Notes: generated from the sequence alone by a model not told the origin. A stretch of DNA of 64,000 nt from Strongyloides papillosus (GCA_005656395.1 SRSI01000050.1:310001-374000), one strand, 5' to 3'; positions 43,301 through 56,532 are shown, numbered from the stretch's first letter. Translations and numbers: made by a program.

Positions 43301-44813
43301 ATGTCCTTGAAGGCTGTTATTCTAGTTGGTGGTGCACAGAAAGGTAAGTTTATAAAAACTATTTTACTACTCTTCGATTTCCATCTAAACTCTTTTCATT
43401 TTTTGAAACACAATCTATTAAATTAACTTACCCTACCTAAAAATGGCAATAATGGCAGCTCTCGCTATTTTTTCACTTTACACTTTTTTCTTATTCTTGC
43501 CAGTCTTAATTTTTGCATTTGTCGTTAGAACAGCACCACTAGAGTTATAAAAATAGAATGCTAAGACAAAGAATGATATTGGTTATTAAAATTAAATTGA
43601 TAAATAAATTCTTTGACAAATAAAAATTATAGGAACAAGATTTCGTCCATTGTCTTTTCAAGTACCAAAACCATTGTTCCCAATTGCTGGGATACCATTA
43701 ATCGAACAACACATATCACAATTATGCGATTTATCAAGTTTATCAGAAATCATCTTACTTGGATTCTATAAACCAGAGGAGTTGGATGACTTTATCACTC
43801 AATCAGAAAAAAATTATAACATTCCAATAAAATACTATCAGGAGGAGGAGTCTCTTGGAACATGTGGTGGTATACTCGCTTTCAAAGATAAACTCCTCGA
43901 TAAGGAAACAACCGGAATTTTTGTCTTAAACGCCGACATTTGTGGGGACCTACCAATAACTGAGATGGTTGAATTCTTGAATGAACAAAAAGATAAAAAA
44001 GGCTTAATATTGACGACTGAGGCAACCAGAGATCAATCCGTTAATTATGGTTGTGTTGTTGCTGATGAACACGGTACCGTCCTCCATTATGTCGAGAAAC
44101 CAACTACTTTTGTGTCAACAAGAATATCATGTGGTATGTATTTGTTGAAACCATCAATCTTTGAGGCGATTGAAAATTTTAAAAACACTACCGGTTCTGA
44201 ACAAATTTGGTTTGAGACTGATATTTTCCCTGAGATGGCTTCTAATAATTCACTTTGTGCCTTGTATACTCAGAGATGGTGGAGTCAAACAAAAACTGCC
44301 GGAGCAGCTTTGTATGCTAATAGGCATTATTTAAGATTATACAAAGAAAGACATCCATCAAGGCTAGCTAATAAAGAAAAAAATAATTGCATTATAGAGG
44401 GTGATGTTTACATTGATCCTACAGCAAAAATCCATCCAACAGCCAAGATTGGTCCTAATGTATCAATTGGTGCTGATGTTGTCGTAGGTGCTGGAGTTAG
44501 AATCAAAGAATCAATTGTTCTATCAAATTCCACCATTGAGGAACACTCATGTATCCTCCACAGTATTATCGGATGGGGAAGCCAAGTAGGTTGTTGGGCA
44601 AGAGTTGAGGGTACCTCTATTGCTCCAAATCCAAACATTCCATTTGCTAAGCTAGATAATAAAGTCCTATTCAACAATGACGGAAGACTAAATCCATCAC
44701 TAACAATTCTGGGTTCAGGTGTTCATGTTGCGGATGAGTCTGTTGTTCTTAATTGTGTAGTTCTACCATTTAAAGAGTTAACGTCAAGTTTTAAAAACCA
44801 AATCATTCTTTAA
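43301..44813 (+). CDS. GMPPA, regulatory subunit of GDP-mannose pyrophosphorylase
   Basis: Two exons, 43301-43343 and 43633-44813, encode 407 residues (human GMPPA 420). The start MSLKAVILVGGAQKGTRFRP matches the family's nucleotide-binding loop, which has Gly-Gly-Ala-Gln-Lys instead of the catalytic GG.GTRLRPLT of GMPPB. Next are VPKPLFPIAGIP, the hexapeptide left-handed beta-helix at about 260-350 (IHPTAKIGPNVSIGADVVVG) and a C-terminal ILPFKEL-type end. GMPPA has no transferase activity of its own. It senses GDP-mannose and allosterically inhibits GMPPB, tuning glycosylation and GPI synthesis. Its first intron is 289 nt, six times longer than neighbours, and contains the small ORF at 43443. 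Confidence 0.95.
43443..43550 (+). CDS. Possible nested 35-aa transmembrane micropeptide ORF in GMPPA intron 1
   Basis: ATG at 43443 opens 35 codons ending with TAA at 43548-43550. The peptide begins MAIMAALAIFSLYTFFLFLP and ends with a short VVRTAPLEL tail, a single membrane-spanning helix with a Pro kink. The stretch is richer in G+C than the flanking intron, which is unusually long. The ATG context AAAAATGG is good for worms. I recognise no family. It may be a separate gene with its own promoter, a product of the retained intron, or chance. The sense orientation and hydrophobic periodicity favour a real micropeptide only modestly. Confidence 0.4.
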   Translation: MAIMAALAIFSLYTFFLFLPVLIFAFVVRTAPLEL

Positions 44814-45169
44814 TTAATTAATATATATTTCTATTGTAAAGTTTTTAAATAACATTTATATTACTAGATTTAATAAAAATATTTTTAATGTTGAATTAAT
44901 TTACTTTAATAATTGTTTTCACTAAAAATTGTAAAAAACAAGCAGTTAATATAAAATATTACGATATAAATTCTCTCAAGATAGTAAATTACTCAACTAC
45001 TTAGAAATATAGAAAAAACAATTGTTATTAAGAATTTATGTGTATTTCAAAAAAATATGAAAATTTATTGTAGAATATTTAAAAATAAAATAATCAATTG
45101 TACGAATTGTCAAAAATACATTTTTTCTTTCCCCTGCATATACCTATACTTCTTTTCTCTCAATACCAT
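44814..45169. other. Convergent 3' region
   Basis: About 356 bp between the GMPPA and GHITM stop codons; AT-rich 3' UTR-type sequence with AATAAAA at about 44872. Small frames here are T-rich noise. Confidence 0.5.
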
Positions 45170-46270
45170 CTATTTTTTTCTGTTGCTTCCACCAAAGATC
45201 ATAACCATTCTAATAAATATATTAATAACGCTCATATACAATCCCATTTGAGCATTAATTGGATCGTATCTATCACCAAAATTACCGTATTGTTGCATTC
45301 CATATTGATCATAACCCATGGTATGCATGCCTCCATACCCACCATGTGGAGTTTTAACAGCTCTATCAGCAACTAATTGAGTTTCATACAAAAGGAAAGC
45401 AGAGAAAAGAATTAAACCACCATACAAGACAATTGAGTACAAACCAGCTCCAAGTGCAGTATGTGGAGGGAGGAAGATACTTCCAATATTAGCTACAATA
45501 ATAAATCCTAATCCCATAGCCAAAGGTCCTGCCATGTACAGGAATTTCTCTGAAGGTGCTGAGTAGGCAACTGACGTCAATCCAGCAATAATACCAGCAG
45601 TGTAAATTGCAGCCCTAAGCAAAACTGGACCACCAGCCAAGATTAATGGACACAAAAATGCACCAAGTGTTGCTGAATGAAGACCCCAGGCTAGGTGTTT
45701 TAGACCAGGATTACTATGATAATTAATAGATTGACAAAGCATACTTGTTCCAATTGTAGCACCCATAAATACTAAGAAAGGAAGGAATCCTCCACGAGCG
45801 GCAAATTCTAGAAGTGCTGGAATACGGAAAGCTGCATATGATGACAAACTAGTAATTGCTAATGATCCAAACAAATATCCGTAGGTGGATTTAAGGCGAT
45901 CACGAACGTATTGTGGCCATAAATATGAGGCTTGAGTTAAACTTTGTTTTTGGTTAAGTCCATAATAACCAAGCATTCCAAGTCCAACTGCTGAAGCACC
46001 AACGACAGCGTAAGTTCCATAGATAAAAGGTTTTCCTGTTGTAGGTCCGAGAAGTCTTTCCTTTAATGTTGGTCCAGTACGTGTAAATGCTCCCTACAAA
46101 AATATTCATAATTAATCAAAACATAAAAATAAACAAAAACTTACACTTCTCATAGAAGAATTAACACTCTTCCATGAATATCTAGCACTATTCAATGCAG
46201 TGTTAGTAAAAGATCTTGAGTTAAATTGCCCTAATTGGCAACTTTTAGAAACCAATAACCTGGCAAGCAT
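45170..46270 (-). CDS. GHITM/TMBIM5 mitochondrial inner-membrane protein
   Basis: Two exons (46270-46145 and 46093-45170, 51-nt intron) encode 349 residues (human 345). The N-terminus MLARLLVSKSCQLGQFNSRS is a mitochondrial presequence. Next is the family block TLKERLLGPTTGKPFIYGTY and then about seven to eight membrane helices of the Bax-inhibitor-1/TMBIM fold, with YDPINAQMGLYMSVINIFIR near the end. A Gly/Tyr/Met-rich matrix loop (GGYGGMHTMGYDQYGMQQYG) lies before the last helix. TMBIM5 acts as a Ca2+/H+ exchanger of the inner membrane and supports cristae. It converges with GMPPA. Confidence 0.93.
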
Positions 46271-48444
46271 TTCGTAATAAATCTCCCTTCTACTATTTTC
46301 TATTATGAAATGTCAGATGACGTTATTTATTTAAATATTCTAACTTTTCGTTTCAAGACCTTGATATCTTTGATAGCAATGGGCGTATAGAGGTACCTAG
46401 ACCGAAATATCGTGTGTTACCTAGAAATTTCTGGATTTTGAAATATATTTTAAAATAACTTGATCACGGTGATTTATTTGCATAATCATATGGGAATATG
46501 TGGTGAAGTTATGGGATTTTAAAAAAAAGAGTAAACAAGTCAACAGTAAAAAAAATGTATGCTTACGATTTTGTTTGTACATGAAAAATTTAAAAATTAC
46601 AATCAATTACATCTCTGTCTTATTGTATAAATATTTCGCATTAAAATTGTATAGCATAAATGTTTTATCAATTTTTTATCAATATTTTATATTTGCTTTA
46701 CTTTGTATTGAAGTTAAACTATTTTAAAAGCTTAAAAAATGCCTATGTTAATAGCAATTCCCTCGTCAATATCGAAAAAATGAATTGCATTAATTTTTAT
46801 TAGTATCTCTTTGCATATATTAAAAATATTTATTATTGTTTTTTGAATAATTAATAAATATTTAATTGTTTTTCTTCTAGATTCGTGATAATGAAGTTAT
46901 ATTTATCGTTCCTTTACTTTTAAATATTGAAAATTGCAAATATTATTTACTATAGAAATCTTAGTTTATCATAATTGCTGCTATTTATTTTTATTTTCAC
47001 AAAATATATTAGATATTTTATTGCTTTTTACAAATTTAATTATAAAATAAAAGATAATTATAAAAACAAGAATCCGAAACCTTTCTGGATGATTACTATA
47101 TTTAATTTGCACTATACAACTAAAAGATACATAAAAACTTAAATTTCATTAAGCTAAGCTTTAAGAAAGGATATAAAAACATTTATAAAGACAATTTATT
47201 ACAAGTGTTTGTATCATCCATTTCTTCATAACACGATATTTTTGTTAAAGGAATTGTGGAAGAAATAGGCAGTCTCTTTTATTCACTTTCCTCTTTGTTA
47301 AGAAAATTCACATCTTTTATAGAGACACAATTTTTTATGACAGCCACATGTCTATAGGGCATTTGTTATGATAAAAATATTGGCCATACTTAAAAATATT
47401 ATATTGTTTCTATTTCATATCACTCATCATATTTTTCCTATTACTTGAAAACTTTTATCTTTGGATATGATATTTTAAGTATATTTTTTAGACAACCACT
47501 ATTATACTTCCCTTCAAATAAATACTCAAAAATATTATAATGTTATTTATTTGAAATTAAATAATGTATAAAGTGGGCGCACTAAATTTTTACATAAACT
47601 AAAAACTAAAGACGGTCATCTACATTGGCATTGTCAATGGTGGTAGTGGTAAAATAATTTATTGAAACATTTTGTTTGTTGAGTAACACTGTTAGAAATG
47701 TATTAAAAAATTTCACAACACTTGTTGACCCCTCAATTTTAACATAATATACACCTTTCATTTAATCTTTGTTATATCTCGTTTATCAGTAAAAATGTAT
47801 TTTCTTTAAATTTACTCTTAAAATACAATTTTATTTGATATGATTAATTGGTTAAATTGAAAATACTAAATACTAACAATTGTATATATCTCCTCACCTG
47901 ATGACCACCATTAAATTTATCTTACAATCCAATTGTTATCACTTTTGATCACCTATCTCTGAAACTAGACAGTGGCCAGATACCACAATTTATACATCAA
48001 CGTCATATTAAATTAAATTCAAAGCTTTATGTGATATAAATATCATATTTCACATCTAAAATTTAGCTGTTATCAAAATATACTTTCTCATAACTTCTTT
48101 AATTTTAAAATTTATTGCTAGATGTATAAATTTTAAATGTCACCTAAAATAACAAATTACTATAATCATCCCTATTTTGACAAATCTATCCTTTCTTTTA
48201 ATGGCATCCATTTTAAAAAGTTTATGTAATTATATTTTAAATTTTCAAAAGGCCTTTGAGTGTACCGCTTATATGTGTGTTGATTTATGTGTATCATATT
48301 CTTTTATGTTACCGAATTAAGGGAGCTACTGTCTCAGGTCATGTAAAATAATTCACAAAATAGTATCTTAATTTTTATTATAAAATATTTATATATTGTA
48401 CATATATTTTTAAATATAATATTTATGATATAGTAACTGTGGAA
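46271..48444. other. Intergenic region, 2.2 kb
   Basis: AT-rich with no gene I can support. Around 47215-47360 and 47575-47660 the composition is more balanced, and CATTGTCAATG (about 47628-47638) is an 11-bp palindrome. These may be regulatory, but no family of sites is evident. The frames at 46421-46606 and 46500-46727 are low-complexity. Confidence 0.45.
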
Positions 48445-49725
48445 TTATACTTTTACTTTTCGTTTCACGATTTTTGCTTCTTTTTTACATGTATCAGTAA
48501 TATTTTTGTTTATCTCATCATTTAATCCCTCAACTGATGTTTCCCAGATCTTTTTAAGGACAGCAAAGGTAACTCTCTTGCCAGAATTTTGTTTCATTAA
48601 CGAAAATAAAACAAACCCATCATGTTTAATAACATCCTTCGTAAATGAGAGGCTGTGTTTATTTATACCCTTTATAGAATTATTATATCTAAGCCACTTA
48701 GTTAAGGTATTTCTCCTAATTTCAGCATTACAAAAATATATCAACGTCTTAGTGCAACTATAAAAAGACATGACAATAACGAATACCGTCCAAAAATATA
48801 AAACCAAATAGATGTAGGCATTAATCATATTCATAGATAAGACGCATTGAATGTTAATATTGGATATGTAAGTTTCTTTAAAATAACCGGTATTACAAAT
48901 TGCATTGTAAGGAAAATATTTTTGAGGAGGGTTTGGATATAGGATAAATAAGTCCATGAGGTGTTCGAATGCCCATAAGTGATTTCCGTTTGCAACAAAA
49001 AAATTCATGAAATAAAATTGTCCAAATGCGTTTATGAGGTAGAGGAGTTTTACTAAGATTTGCCCCATAGCAAACATAGAATTTTTGATACTTTCCTTTG
49101 AGAATAGTTGGAGATCGATACTATATTCTAGGAAATTGTAAATATGAGCAATAACTCCATCTCCCTGTTCATCTGTAATTTGGGCTCCCAATTTATTCAT
49201 TTCCCCAACTTTGTTAAGTAAACTACGTAAATCAAATGACATTGAACTAACAATGACTTTCCAAATTATTTTTGGTATGAAATAACAAAATGATTGAAGT
49301 AGTAATACGTAAGGAATCCATTGGTAATAATCAATACTAAAACCATCATACTCCTCAATCAGCTTAAGTATATCCTCATTCCTTTGGTAATCATAATTGG
49401 CACTCTCAGTGAAAGCCTTAAAAAATATATCAAAATTAGGGATAGCATAAGTTCCGTTGGCGTAACAAATGTTGTTTAATCCTTGAACCCAATTTTCTAT
49501 ATAAAAATAATAGTTTAATTAAATTTACCTATTTCAAAACTAACCTGGATGATCTAATTTGTGGTAACACTGAATAGGTTTATCATATACAGCACTCGTT
49601 GCAGCTACCATAGCAAACATTAATATCCATACTGAGTAAGCACAGCTTAAACGGTCATAACGATCATCAATAACATCATTTGCCAGGGCTGTTAAGTCTT
49701 TAATAATTTCTGGTAACGTTAACAT
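48445..49725 (-). CDS. Innexin gap-junction channel protein
   Basis: Two exons, 49725-49545 and 49496-48445, encode 410 residues. Four membrane helices are readable at about 28-48, 105-125, 190-210 and 265-290. The innexin signature YYQWIPYVLLLQS lies at the start of the second. The first extracellular loop has two Cys (PIQCYHKL; NNICYANG) and the second loop also two (YNAICNTG; INIQCVLS), the paired arrangement that locks innexin docking. The C-terminal cytoplasmic tail is Lys-rich (KEAKIVKRKVKV). Innexins make gap junctions and hemichannels in invertebrates. The specific worm paralogue cannot be assigned. Confidence 0.94.
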
Positions 49726-50089
49726 CCTCTACTATATCATTAACTCCTGTAAAAATATTTTAATGATATGTGTATACGAAAAAATACTCTCTACTTGTAT
49801 ACCAATACTTTATTTAATTCAAACGAAAAAGATAAAAAATCATCTTTTTTTTAATAAGTAACTAGTAAGTTAGCTTTTTTCTGATAGTTATTTTTCCAAA
49901 TGTTCTTTATTCTTTGTTACAAAGTCCATTGACGCTATGATAACCGAACATTTGACACACGTAATCCTTTTTTATATATCTATTTAACAAGGTTAATAAT
50001 TAAAATAAGTTCCTATGTACAATTGGAATGTTTTGAAGTAATTTTTTTTATTCTAATTAGTTTTTTTTTATTTTGTATGTACTCTTTTT
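49726..50089. other. Spacer upstream of innexin
   Basis: About 360 bp of AT-rich sequence between the innexin start and the Brinker-like gene's stop. Probably 3' UTR plus promoter; nothing specific seen. Confidence 0.45.
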
Positions 50090-51275
50090 TTATATTGATG
50101 CTGATTTATTTGCCGAAGATGATTTCTTACATAACCATGGGTATTTTTCATAGAATGCTTGTATTGGTAACTGTCCAGTTTTATTATTAATTATCTCATT
50201 AAGTAATTCTGTTTCATTTAACTTTATTGGCAAAAATTTACTCTCCATATCTTCGCTTTCAATAGATTCTGTATCACTAGCGCCATCCTCATTATTGCTT
50301 CCGTTATTTGATTCATTTGACAAAACAAAGTCTTTATTTAAATTTATTCCATATCTTTTTTTGAAATTACTCAACCATCTCTCTGAAAATTGACACATAC
50401 CAGCGAGTTCCTTCTCCGAACATTGCTCTTGAGCTAACTTTCTTGCTGTCTCTCTTATCCATTTATTACTAACTTTTTTTCCACTGTCAATCTAAATGAC
50501 ATTTTATTATTTATCAAATTTTATCACTTACTTGAATAGTATATAAATTAAATAATTGCTTTTCTATATTAGGAAATTGCGGTTTCCTACCACTCCGTCC
50601 CGATTTTAGCGATCCCGGGCGTGATGATTTAATTTGCTTCAACTTCTGAATCCACCCATTTAACATACCTAAAAAAATTACAAGAATTCATATTGCGAAA
50701 AAAAATGTAAACATACTTTTCGTAATTTGAAATTGTTTACATGTTCTATACTTATTTTGTCCATTGTTATGGAAGTAGTCTATAACCATTAGTTTAAATT
50801 CCCTTGGATACGACATCCTATTAACTGTAGTTCCTGAAGAGGAGATAGTTGAGGTTGCTCCACTACCACTTTGGAATGTAGATTTCTCACTCATTGTCCC
50901 ACTTTCTAGTCTGCTTTTTATAAAATTACTGTCATCACTAGGGTTATTACATGTTGGGAGGAAAGTTTTTTGTTTAAATGATTTATCCTCTCTTTTCATT
51001 ATCTCTTCTGGTGGTAGGTCTTTCAGGCAACTTGTGGTAGACAAATCCAACGGAGCATCTTGGGGTTTTTGGAAAAGATTTAACGTATTCTGATATATAG
51101 GTGTTGGTTTAGGAATAATTTGTGTAGATTGTTGCATTAATTTTATGTTTGCAGCTAACATTTCCAGAGATATTGCCCCATTAGACCACAACAATGATGA
51201 TGGAAATGTTTCCACGACATTCGTCAACTGTGGTATAAAAGCAAAATGCGGGCTAGTATTACTACTAAACTCCAT
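50090..51275 (-). CDS. Brinker-like DNA-binding protein with CtBP motif and CENP-B-type HTH
   Basis: Three exons (51275-50717, 50668-50532, 50491-50090) encode 365 residues. Residues about 1-150 are disordered and include APLDLSTTS, a PxDLS motif that docks the co-repressor CtBP. A helix-turn-helix of Brinker type covers about 155-202: YPREFKLMVIDYFHNNGQNK, then CKQFQITKSMLNGWIQKL. It is followed by a basic SGRSGRKPQFP hinge and a CENP-B/Tc5-type HTH at about 213-285 (VSNKWIRETARKLAQEQ ... FSERWLSNFKKRYGI). The order resembles pogo-derived genes such as POGK. No DDE nuclease domain is present, so it is domesticated rather than a transposon. A repressor role is inferred from the CtBP motif. 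Confidence 0.78.
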
Positions 51276-53021
51276 ATCGTGAGATTTTTTTAGTTAAACT
51301 TCAATAAATAAAATATTCATAAATAGATATGTATGTGTAAAATATAAGAAATGTTTTTGTGTCAAAAAAATCCTAATCAACAAATGGGACTATCAAGATA
51401 CAAGTGAAATTAAAAAATACGTTTCTTTTCATGGGCTGGGCGCCTAAATCAACGTTTTAAAAAAAATAAGACAAGGCCTTTCTTCCCAATTACATATTCT
51501 TTTTTATCGACGGCCTTTCGCTTCTTGTAGCAACTCTTCTGAATACACAATAAAGGTAGCGCCCAAAACTCTATTATCTGGAGGAAGGTCGTGAAAAAGT
51601 GAACAACAGCGTTGTTAATAGTTAAGAGTGAAGGCGATCATCATCATCTTAGAATAAATATAACTTGTCTGATAGTAGAAGACCTTCAGTATTGCCATTA
51701 TTTGTTGCGGATCCAATCTTGACTGTCTCGTGAAGGTCATCACCATGAATCCTTTCTTTTCTACTATACTCTTACAATCACCATTTAATTAAACATACTA
51801 CTAACTTTCTTTTTCTCTCTTCTTATATACTTTTTCTTTACATTTTTTCTTATTATTACATTTCAAATGTTTAATGTTGCCATTCTATATATATAACATA
51901 ACATAAATAGATAAAATACCACACTTATTTCCAATACATTATGTGATATTGTCGTTCACTAATCACTTTCTGATTACGTTCATACCAGCCGTTCAAATTA
52001 TTACCAATATATTATATATGTCCTTCGAGGAGAAGAAAGAGGAATCAACAAATTTCTATTTATTCTATAACAAGTGAGTAGTTAAAAACGATGAATAAGA
52101 GCCCATCATGTATTATTATTACATATCTTATTCAAATTACCTGAATACACCTAATGGTAAAAAAAAAATAAAATATTTTTTATTCATTTGAAAGCTAATT
52201 TTAGTGAAATAACCATATATCAGAGAGAGGGGCCGAGGTCGTATCGGGTATTTTGGTGATTATTAAAATAATTTCACAGATACAGAATTCATTTTTACGT
52301 CACACTACACACTTTTATTTAGAATCTTTACATGTGTAGACGTTGTTTACCTTCATCTTAAAAAGTATAAGCTAGACATAAAAAATAACCTGTTCAAGGC
52401 CTTATAATAAATGAAATTATATATTTTCCTTTCAATTTTTAATCACTTATTCATGAAATGGTAATAATAAGATCAAATAAATTACACTTTTTTTATTTTT
52501 AATTGAATTGATTTGCCTTCATCCTAATTAATAATGGCAAATGCTTTTGAGAAGTTGTAATAATATAACATTGATAACTAATTAATTGGAACTGTGTGGA
52601 AATGTAGATTTTTTTAAAAGCATTAATTAACGTTAATTCGTTTTTTTAATCAAATATTAGTTGATAATTGAGATTTTAATGTTTCAATTTTATCACAGTT
52701 AATATCCCGCGCAACTCATGCTATTAAATTTTCGCGCCGAGAGGTTACGTTTTTCCTTTAAACATCAAAAAAGTACCGCTTTATATAGTACAATGTGAAT
52801 GTCGGTATTGTTTTAAGATATAGTTCCTCATTAGTTGATTGTTATGGTCTCTGTATATCGTTGAACTAATTTTGTCCACACAATTCACTTTATAAACATA
52901 ATCACACTAAAGAGCTGTGTACCTTTGTCATATACAACGTTTTGCGTTTTTTTATCTTATAAATTCTTAAGTTACTACTAGTTTTTAATCTTAGTAAATT
53001 TTTTTTTGTATTTAGTGATTT
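51276..53021. promoter_or_regulatory. Divergent upstream region of Brinker-like and APC-like genes
   Basis: About 1.75 kb without a gene. GC-richer islands stand out: 51430-51460 (GGGCTGGGCGCCTAAATC), 51505-51600, 52225-52250 (GAGGGGCCGAGGTCG) and 52704-52737 (listed separately). TTTTTTTGTATTTAG at about 53000-53015, directly before the APC-like ATG, looks like a trans-splice acceptor. The density of such islands suggests a complex promoter. Confidence 0.45.
52704..52737. promoter_or_regulatory. E2F-like sites upstream of the APC-like gene
   Basis: TTTCGCGC at 52730-52737 is an exact match to TTTSSCGC, and CCCGCGC at 52706-52712 is a near neighbour. They are 285-315 bp before the ATG in an AT-rich setting. 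This is pattern evidence only. Confidence 0.4.
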
Positions 53022-56000
53022 GTGATGATGGATTCTCCAACATTATCTCAAGCTACAACGTCTATAAATTCTACTGTGGAAGATTCTATTGTTAACCTAC
53101 TAAATACTATACGTTATGAAGTTGAGAGGAATAAATACCCTACACAGTTGGATTATGATAAATTCAAAAATATTCATGATACTCTAGATAAATTGGTTAG
53201 TGAGGAACATAATTCCGTCAAGTAAGTTTTATGATTTCAGTAACATACATTTACATTTCAGGAAAAGAAAATTCATGGTATTTTTACCAATCCTAAATAA
53301 TTTCCGCTTACAAACACTCCTCCTAAGGAAATGCATTAAATCTTGTGAAGGAATTCAAGTCACTCAATACCTCGATCAATTCGAAAGTAAAATTGCTTTG
53401 ATTCACAATGAATCATTTGATGAGCTTAACAGAAAAATACTAATAATCCTCGGTGGAGTTGATGTGATAGCAGAGATCTTCGTCCTTGATGTCAAAGTTT
53501 TTGGTATTAATAGTAGTTCAACTAACACTAACATAAGACAATTGATTGCCACAGTCCTCACGAATATGACTTTTGGGAATAAGGAAATTAAAAGAAAGTT
53601 GTGTTCACACTCCAATTTTATACATACCGTCACGAAGATTATAGAGGAATCTCAGGGTTTATCTTTAGTTTATGCTAGTTTAATACGCAATCTGTCTTGG
53701 AAAGCAGATCACGAGATGACAGAGATCCTTTCTGAGACTGTTTCAGCTTTATGTAGATCGGCTTTGAGAGCATATACGAGTAAAGATTTCAAAAGATTAT
53801 CCGCTTCCTTGCAGGCATTATGGAATTTATCGGGAAATTCAATGGACAATAGGAAGACAATCTGTAATGATCACGAGTTTTTAGATTTATTAATTAATTT
53901 ACTAACTATTGTACCACAACAAGCAACCCTCCTTGAGAGTGCTTCCGGTATCTTGAGTTATGCTTCCATCTACATAAGCAAAAACAGTTCCGTACTCGCA
54001 GCTATTAAAAAAATAAAAACTGTCCAATATTTATTTAATCTACTTAAGGAAAGCTCCTTTACTATAATAGCTAATTCTCTTAATTCACTGTATCATTTAA
54101 TTTTCCAAGATATTGAGATGCAACATAAGATACTTGGCAATCAGAATTGCATGTTTCTACTTAATAGATTAAGGAATTCAAATAGAGAAGATATTAGGAA
54201 TATTGTTAAGAAACTTCTTAATGAAATTTACAGTAATTCAACTATGTCATATGACTGTCAATTTTCAAAGAGTCCATATACTTCACATCATAGTTATACT
54301 TCAAGAGATAATGAAATGGTAGCATCTTGTGGTTACAAATTGTATGGATCACAATATTCTGATAGTGGTAGATTGTTGCCATTAAGAAGTACATTACTGC
54401 CGGCTCCTGTCCCAGTTTTCTCATCCACAAGAGGAAATGTTATGTTTAAATCACAAAATGACTGTTATGTAGATTATAATGGATTCAAAGATCCAAACAA
54501 ATTCAATTTAACATCAGTAACAACTCGAAGCAACTCTTTACCAAGACAATACAATGGAAAAAACAATATAATTAATAACCAAGCTTTAAATTTACCTCCT
54601 TCATCTGCTCCAATGCAAAAATTAAACATCCAAATGAACACTCTGCAAATAAGTAGTCAGATGAATGACGAACCAGAGGAACAACTAAACAATTCAGGTG
54701 ACTCCGGGAATAGACTCTCCGACTCAATGCGTTGCACCAGATCTTCAGTTGTCTCCTTCGGAACAGACATCCAAAATCAAAGCGGATGGGAGAGTGTCGT
54801 GAGCACAAGTGAAAACAGCGCCCCAACATCACCAATCTCAATGAGAGACATCCCTGACTCTCCAACTCAATGCATGAAACCAAGATCTCATATAGACTAT
54901 AAATTATTATCAAACAACCAAGAACCAAGTTCTTTAACACCACTAGCCAACCACCAACCTCCATTAAACCCTAATATACAGATAAATTTAATTGAAAACG
55001 AATTGGAGGGTGGGAATATTATAAAAAATTTTAGAAACATAGATAAGTCAAGTGATAGTATTTCGTATTCGGATTGTGAGCAACAAAATAATACCAATGA
55101 GACATTCAAAGCCTACTCCTCTGGGAATTCTCATCCGGATTTGGAGGATGATCTGAAAATACAGAGCGGGTCTTTTTTTAATGAGAATAATACGCAGTTG
55201 TTAGAGACGAGTATTGAAGCTTTTATACCACCTCCGTGTGCGTCCTCTTCTTTTGCGGAGTTACCTAAATGTATGTGATGAGACTTAAATTTTTTGTTAT
55301 ACCACAGGTAGATTGAGTGTAAAGATTCGGTTTTTTTATACTTTAAAATCGGTGATTACTAAGAATTTTTTTTTCAAAACATTCTTTTTTAACATCCCAT
55401 TACACCAATAGATTACCCTCAAAATAATTCATCTTAAAAAATATTTATATTCCATCAAATATTAATATAATCTATTTCCAGATGACACACTCTTATCTCA
55501 AGTGATTAATGAAACGATCCCTAAGCCATCGAATGATAGTGAGCAATTATTGATGAATAGTATAAAATCAGTGATTAAAGGTAACATAACAATAGATAAC
55601 GATCATCTTATAAATGAAGGAAATAATGAACATGAAATCAAAAAGGTAGATGGGGTAACTTTGAATAATACAGTTCCACAACTACCATCAAGTGGTGGTA
55701 GTCAGGAGTGCACGGAACATAATTTTAATTATTATTCACCAAATTTTTTGGGTAACTCAAATCACTCGATTGAGGAGGTTAGGTCATACTCCATGGGGAA
55801 TGGTAATTATTCTATTGATATTGGGAATGTACCGTCATCTATTGATAGTTACGGGAATGGCACTCCGAATAGTATATTTGAATTTGAGGATGATGATGAT
55901 AATGATAACTTGAACTTCTGCAGTGATGATATAAACATCCTTCCCTGTGATATTGATGAGTACTCAGAGGAGGAGGAAGAAGATGATGATATCGTGATAG

Positions 56001-56266
56001 ATTGTTCACAGTTAACAAAAAAACCCACACCATCAGTTGTCAAAAAACAAAAAAACATCAAAGGGTCACTGATACCAACAATAGCAAAAGTTAAAACAAG
56101 TAAAAAAGTATCAACACCAAAGGAGATAAAACCATTTATGAATAAATCAAATTTATCCCCATCAGCTCAAGTATCCCCATACAACTACAGGAAGAATGAC
56201 AACAAACAAATTGAAGATGAAACTTTACAAAAAAACAAAACAGGGGTAATTGTGACAACCGTCTAA
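53022..56266 (+). CDS. apr-1: APC-related armadillo protein (APR-1-like)
   Basis: Three exons (53022-53221, 53262-55270, 55482-56266) encode 997 residues; introns of 40 and 211 nt keep frame. Armadillo repeats lie at about 100-400. The pairs ASLIRNLSWKADHEM and SLQALWNLSGNSMDNRK match the APC-specific ARM sequences (IRNLSWRAD; SALWNLSAHC). After them come a long disordered Ser/Asn tail with basic patches, SP motifs (SAPTSPISMRDIPDSP), and acidic clusters (EYSEEEEEDDDIVID). Clear 20-residue beta-catenin repeats and SAMP motifs are not obvious, as is also true of worm APR-1. APC proteins scaffold beta-catenin destruction and bind microtubules in Wnt signalling. Confidence 0.88.
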
Positions 56267-56532
56267 CAAAATGATTTTTTAACATCTATAATTTATTCAC
56301 GGGTTATTATTATTATGATAACAGATATTTCTAGTTTACTTATCATTTATAAATAAAAAATTTTAAAAGTACTTATTATTTTTCTGGTTAATGCTAATTT
56401 TCTAATAATATTGTTAATTTACATATAATTATATGTTACACGTGATGTTATTGTTAAAACAATAAGGCAAGATTTAAAGTTTGATACCAAGTATAGAGTA
56501 GAGATTTTTTTGACATTTGAGACCATCGTAGA

